Shown one piece after another: positions 6,861 to 8,840 of a DNA stretch of 8,840 nt. The notes under the pieces were generated by a model. It was not told the origin of the DNA. It saw only the letters and a list, made by a program, of their open reading frames with translations, and did not search any database. Within the stretch, counting starts at the first letter, position 1; every line of letters begins with the position of its first letter. The DNA comes from Clostridia bacterium (GTDB lineage Bacteria > Bacillota > Clostridia > Christensenellales > CAG-138). The stretch is taken from NCBI GenBank assembly GCA_017435185.1, contig JAFSFN010000177.1, forward strand, positions 1 to 8,840, in the 5' to 3' direction. The position numbers and the translations under genes are program-made.

Positions 6861-8321
6861 ATGTCACAGAAAACAAAACGCATAATAGAAAGAGCAATAG
6901 TACCGTCAGTTCTGACGATAGCACTGATAAGTGTATGCTTTTGGGGAATAAGCGAAAGCACACAGGCAGAAAATTACAAGCAAACGACCGAATCGGTATA
7001 CCGCAGAGTATTCACGGAACTGTGCGATGATTTTTCCAACATGGAAGTCGCATTGAGCAAGCTCAGAGCCGCATCGACTCCGTCTCGCTATATTCTTCTG
7101 CTTGATGACATATGGCGTCTTTCAGGCTCGGCAGTAAGCCTCATGTCCCAGGTACCGTCATCCCATGTTGACACAAACGAGCTTAACAGCTTCGTTGTAC
7201 GTGTAGGCGACTATTCTCATGCGCTCACAAAAAAATTGCTCAAGGGCGAAGCACTGAGCGAGGATGATACAAAACAGATAAAGGCACTGCAGGAAAAGTG
7301 TGCCGAGATATCCGAAGAACTTAATGTTCGCCTTGCAGACGGCAATTTCCCGATAACGGCGCTTGACAGCGAGGGTTTCTTCACATCTTCTCAGCAGGAT
7401 GGCGATAACTATAAGGATACCGAAGGAATAAACGAATTTCCGACCCTGATATATGACGGACCTTTCTCCGAGAGTACAGAAAAAGCTCAGGCAAAGGGCG
7501 TTACGGGAGACAATGTAAGCGAAGAGGAAGCTCTTGAAATAGCAAGATCTGTACTTGAAGTAAGCGGTGAACCCTCTCAGCAGGGATTCAGCAACGGTAC
7601 CATTCCCTCATATGACTTTACTTTCGAGGATGAAAAAGGTAATTATGCCGATATTTCGATAACACGGCAGGGTGGAATGCTTCTTTGGGCAATGAAAAGT
7701 TCCGCTGACGGTGCGGCGCAAACCGAAACTGCTTCAAACGAACCTACACACAACACAAACAGCAGTTCAGCACAAAAAAACAGCACATCTTCTCCGACAG
7801 ATAACACAGAGCAAGGCAATAAAGACAATACAAGCGAGCCCAACAAAAATGAAACTCAGAAGCTGAATGATGCGGCACTTAAAAAGCTCATCAAGCTGGG
7901 TTTTGAAAATATGCAGCCCACATATGCACAATATTACAACGGGGTCGTTGTCATAAATTTTGCGGCCACGCAGGACGACGTTATCCTCTATAACGACCTT
8001 GTGAAAGTCTGGATAGAACGAAGCTCTCTTGAAGTTGTTGGGATTGACGCAAGGAATTATCTTTTCAGCCACACACAGCGAGAACTTAAAGAACCTCAAA
8101 TTACACTTGAAGAAGCTCGTGAAAAGCTGTCAAAAGAGCTTAATGTTCAGGACAGCAACATAGCCCTCATTCCTCTCACACCCCAAACAGAGGTGCTTTG
8201 CTATGAATTCAAGGCAACCATAGACAACGACGAATATATAGTCTATGTTAATGTTGAAACCGGCGAAGAAGAAGAAATATATAAAATTATAAACACGGAA
8301 ACGGGTCAGCTCGTCATTTGA
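6861..8321 (+). CDS. ypeB: Germination protein YpeB, with an extended low-complexity linker
   Basis: YpeB is needed for SleB to be present and held inactive in the spore; the two proteins stabilise each other at the forespore inner membrane. The 486-residue protein starts with a basic stretch and one membrane segment (about 13-31), then a helical N-terminal domain (about 35-200). A first PepSY-like repeat lies at about 214-280, and two more follow (about 335-404, with GFENMQPTYAQYYNGVVVIN; about 408-478, ending in ETGEEEEIYKI). Between the first and second is a Ser/Thr/Asn/Gln-rich linker of about 55 residues (281-335). B. subtilis YpeB is about 450 residues, so the linker accounts for most of the extra length. 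The start at 6861 uses AGGAG (6846-6850), which overlaps the sleB TAG stop; an earlier in-frame ATG at 6834 lies inside sleB and lacks such a site. Confidence 0.93.
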   Translation: MSQKTKRIIERAIVPSVLTIALISVCFWGISESTQAENYKQTTESVYRRVFTELCDDFSNMEVALSKLRAASTPSRYILLLDDIWRLSGSAVSLMSQVPSSHVDTNELNSFVVRVGDYSHALTKKLLKGEALSEDDTKQIKALQEKCAEISEELNVRLADGNFPITALDSEGFFTSSQQDGDNYKDTEGINEFPTLIYDGPFSESTEKAQAKGVTGDNVSEEEALEIARSVLEVSGEPSQQGFSNGTIPSYDFTFEDEKGNYADISITRQGGMLLWAMKSSADGAAQTETASNEPTHNTNSSSAQKNSTSSPTDNTEQGNKDNTSEPNKNETQKLNDAALKKLIKLGFENMQPTYAQYYNGVVVINFAATQDDVILYNDLVKVWIERSSLEVVGIDARNYLFSHTQRELKEPQITLEEAREKLSKELNVQDSNIALIPLTPQTEVLCYEFKATIDNDEYIVYVNVETGEEEEIYKIINTETGQLVI

Positions 8322-8352
8322 CAAGCTCATTTAATTCGAGCATAATATATAT

Positions 8353-8840
8353 GTGTTTGACCCTTATGATTACTTAAAAATCGAAACTGCAAAATTACTG
8401 AGAAGCAGCGTATATAGTAATGCTTTGCCTATCGACATAAAATGTTGTTCCACAGGCTTTGAGCTCAATACGCCGCTTCCTCTTATTGTAAAAGCAGATG
8501 CATGCCAATGGGCAAAGGCAATTTCTTCTTCATCGTCACAACTGTTTTCTTCCGTAGAAGCAGTAGGCGGTCACATCTGCTTTTCGCTTTCCGATAAAGC
8601 ATATTCTTGTTGCCTTGATTCGATTTTAAGAGAAGCAACACCTCTTGATGCACTGTCATCGTTTGAAAGTAAAGCCGAATATACATATATGCGTATGCTT
8701 ATGCTTTCTCGCAATAAAAACTCAGGATTTATATGCGATGACAGCATTAAAAGAGCATTGTGGCTTTCTTTTGCACTCGTCGGCAAGAAAAGCAATGCGG
8801 CATTGAATGCCGCCTGCGATGCAGCATTGGCCATCGGCAA
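8353..8840 (+). CDS. Partial ORF, possible arginyl-tRNA-synthetase-like protein without catalytic core
   Basis: An ORF is open on the plus strand from a stop at 8332-8334 to the right edge, giving 162 full codons from the GTG at 8353. That GTG is the first plausible start; no clear Shine-Dalgarno precedes it (only GAG at 8338-8340), and the first in-frame ATG is near 8689. I do not recognise the protein with certainty. Residues about 44-92, including SSVEAVGGHICFSLSD (66-81), resemble the N-terminal domain of ArgS where it reads VEVAGPGFINFxLSD. Residues about 104-160 (FESKAEYTYMRMLMLSRN, then Ala/Leu-rich helix) are compatible with the start of a DALR anticodon-binding helical domain. The HIGH/KMSK catalytic domain that should separate these in ArgS is absent. 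The gene starts 31 nt after ypeB with no terminator between, so co-transcription is possible. The ArgS resemblance is by eye and may be wrong. Confidence 0.55.
   Translation, partial: MFDPYDYLKIETAKLLRSSVYSNALPIDIKCCSTGFELNTPLPLIVKADACQWAKAISSSSSQLFSSVEAVGGHICFSLSDKAYSCCLDSILREATPLDALSSFESKAEYTYMRMLMLSRNKNSGFICDDSIKRALWLSFALVGKKSNAALNAACDAALAIG

Noticed and set aside
8324..8341. GCTC/GAGC inverted repeat after ypeB as a terminator
   Set aside because: The stem is only four to five bases with a long AT-rich loop and no T-run follows, so termination is not supported.
8351..8377. ATG at 8351 as the start of the right-edge gene
   Set aside because: In that frame translation stops after eight codons. 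The long frame begins with the overlapping GTG at 8353.
8571..8840. Minus-strand ORFs at 8483-8686 and 8571-8840
   Set aside because: They are antisense to the longer plus-strand ORF that stays open from 8335 to the edge. I saw no family motif in either translation.

Overview
The window looks like chromosomal DNA of an endospore-forming Clostridia-type Firmicute, most likely of the Oscillospiraceae/Ruminococcaceae kind. This is inferred from three sporulation/germination genes in a row (spoIIR, sleB, ypeB), a Cys-rich DUF1540-type protein, purine-rich Shine-Dalgarno sites, moderate GC content and a Clostridia-flavoured MurC. No mobile element, CRISPR array, tRNA or rRNA was seen.

Layout. Positions 1-2871 (minus strand) hold a glycogen operon, glgB then glgC. 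The two genes overlap by four bases (ATGA), and glgC runs off the left edge. Positions 2872-3070 are a divergent intergenic region. It has a candidate vegetative promoter for glgB whose 17-bp spacer is an imperfect palindrome, and a sigma-E-like promoter candidate for a 58-codon Cys-rich gene (3071-3247, plus strand). A strong hairpin with T-tracts on both strands (3272-3307) separates that gene from the convergent murC. Positions 3307-5541 (minus strand) hold ispE then murC, for isoprenoid-precursor and peptidoglycan-precursor synthesis. From 5601 the plus strand carries spoIIR, sleB and ypeB, with a 43-nt overlap between the first two and a 13-nt gap between the last two. A further plus-strand ORF starts at about 8353 and is cut by the right edge.

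How the genes work together. GlgC makes ADP-glucose and GlgB branches the glucan built from it. IspE acts in the MEP pathway, which also supplies the undecaprenyl lipid carrier, and MurC adds the first amino acid of the peptidoglycan stem. SpoIIR is the forespore signal that triggers pro-sigma-E processing in the mother cell. SleB and YpeB are the cortex-lytic enzyme and its partner, stored in the spore for germination. Their linkage to spoIIR suggests a forespore-expressed cassette.

Most worth a second look: the right-edge ORF, which resembles the N-terminal and helical C-terminal parts of arginyl-tRNA synthetase without the catalytic core; the spoIIR/sleB overlap; the small Cys-rich gene with a sigma-E-like promoter; the palindrome inside the glgB promoter; and the unusual motif residues of MurC. 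Most of the window is otherwise ordinary core-genome content.
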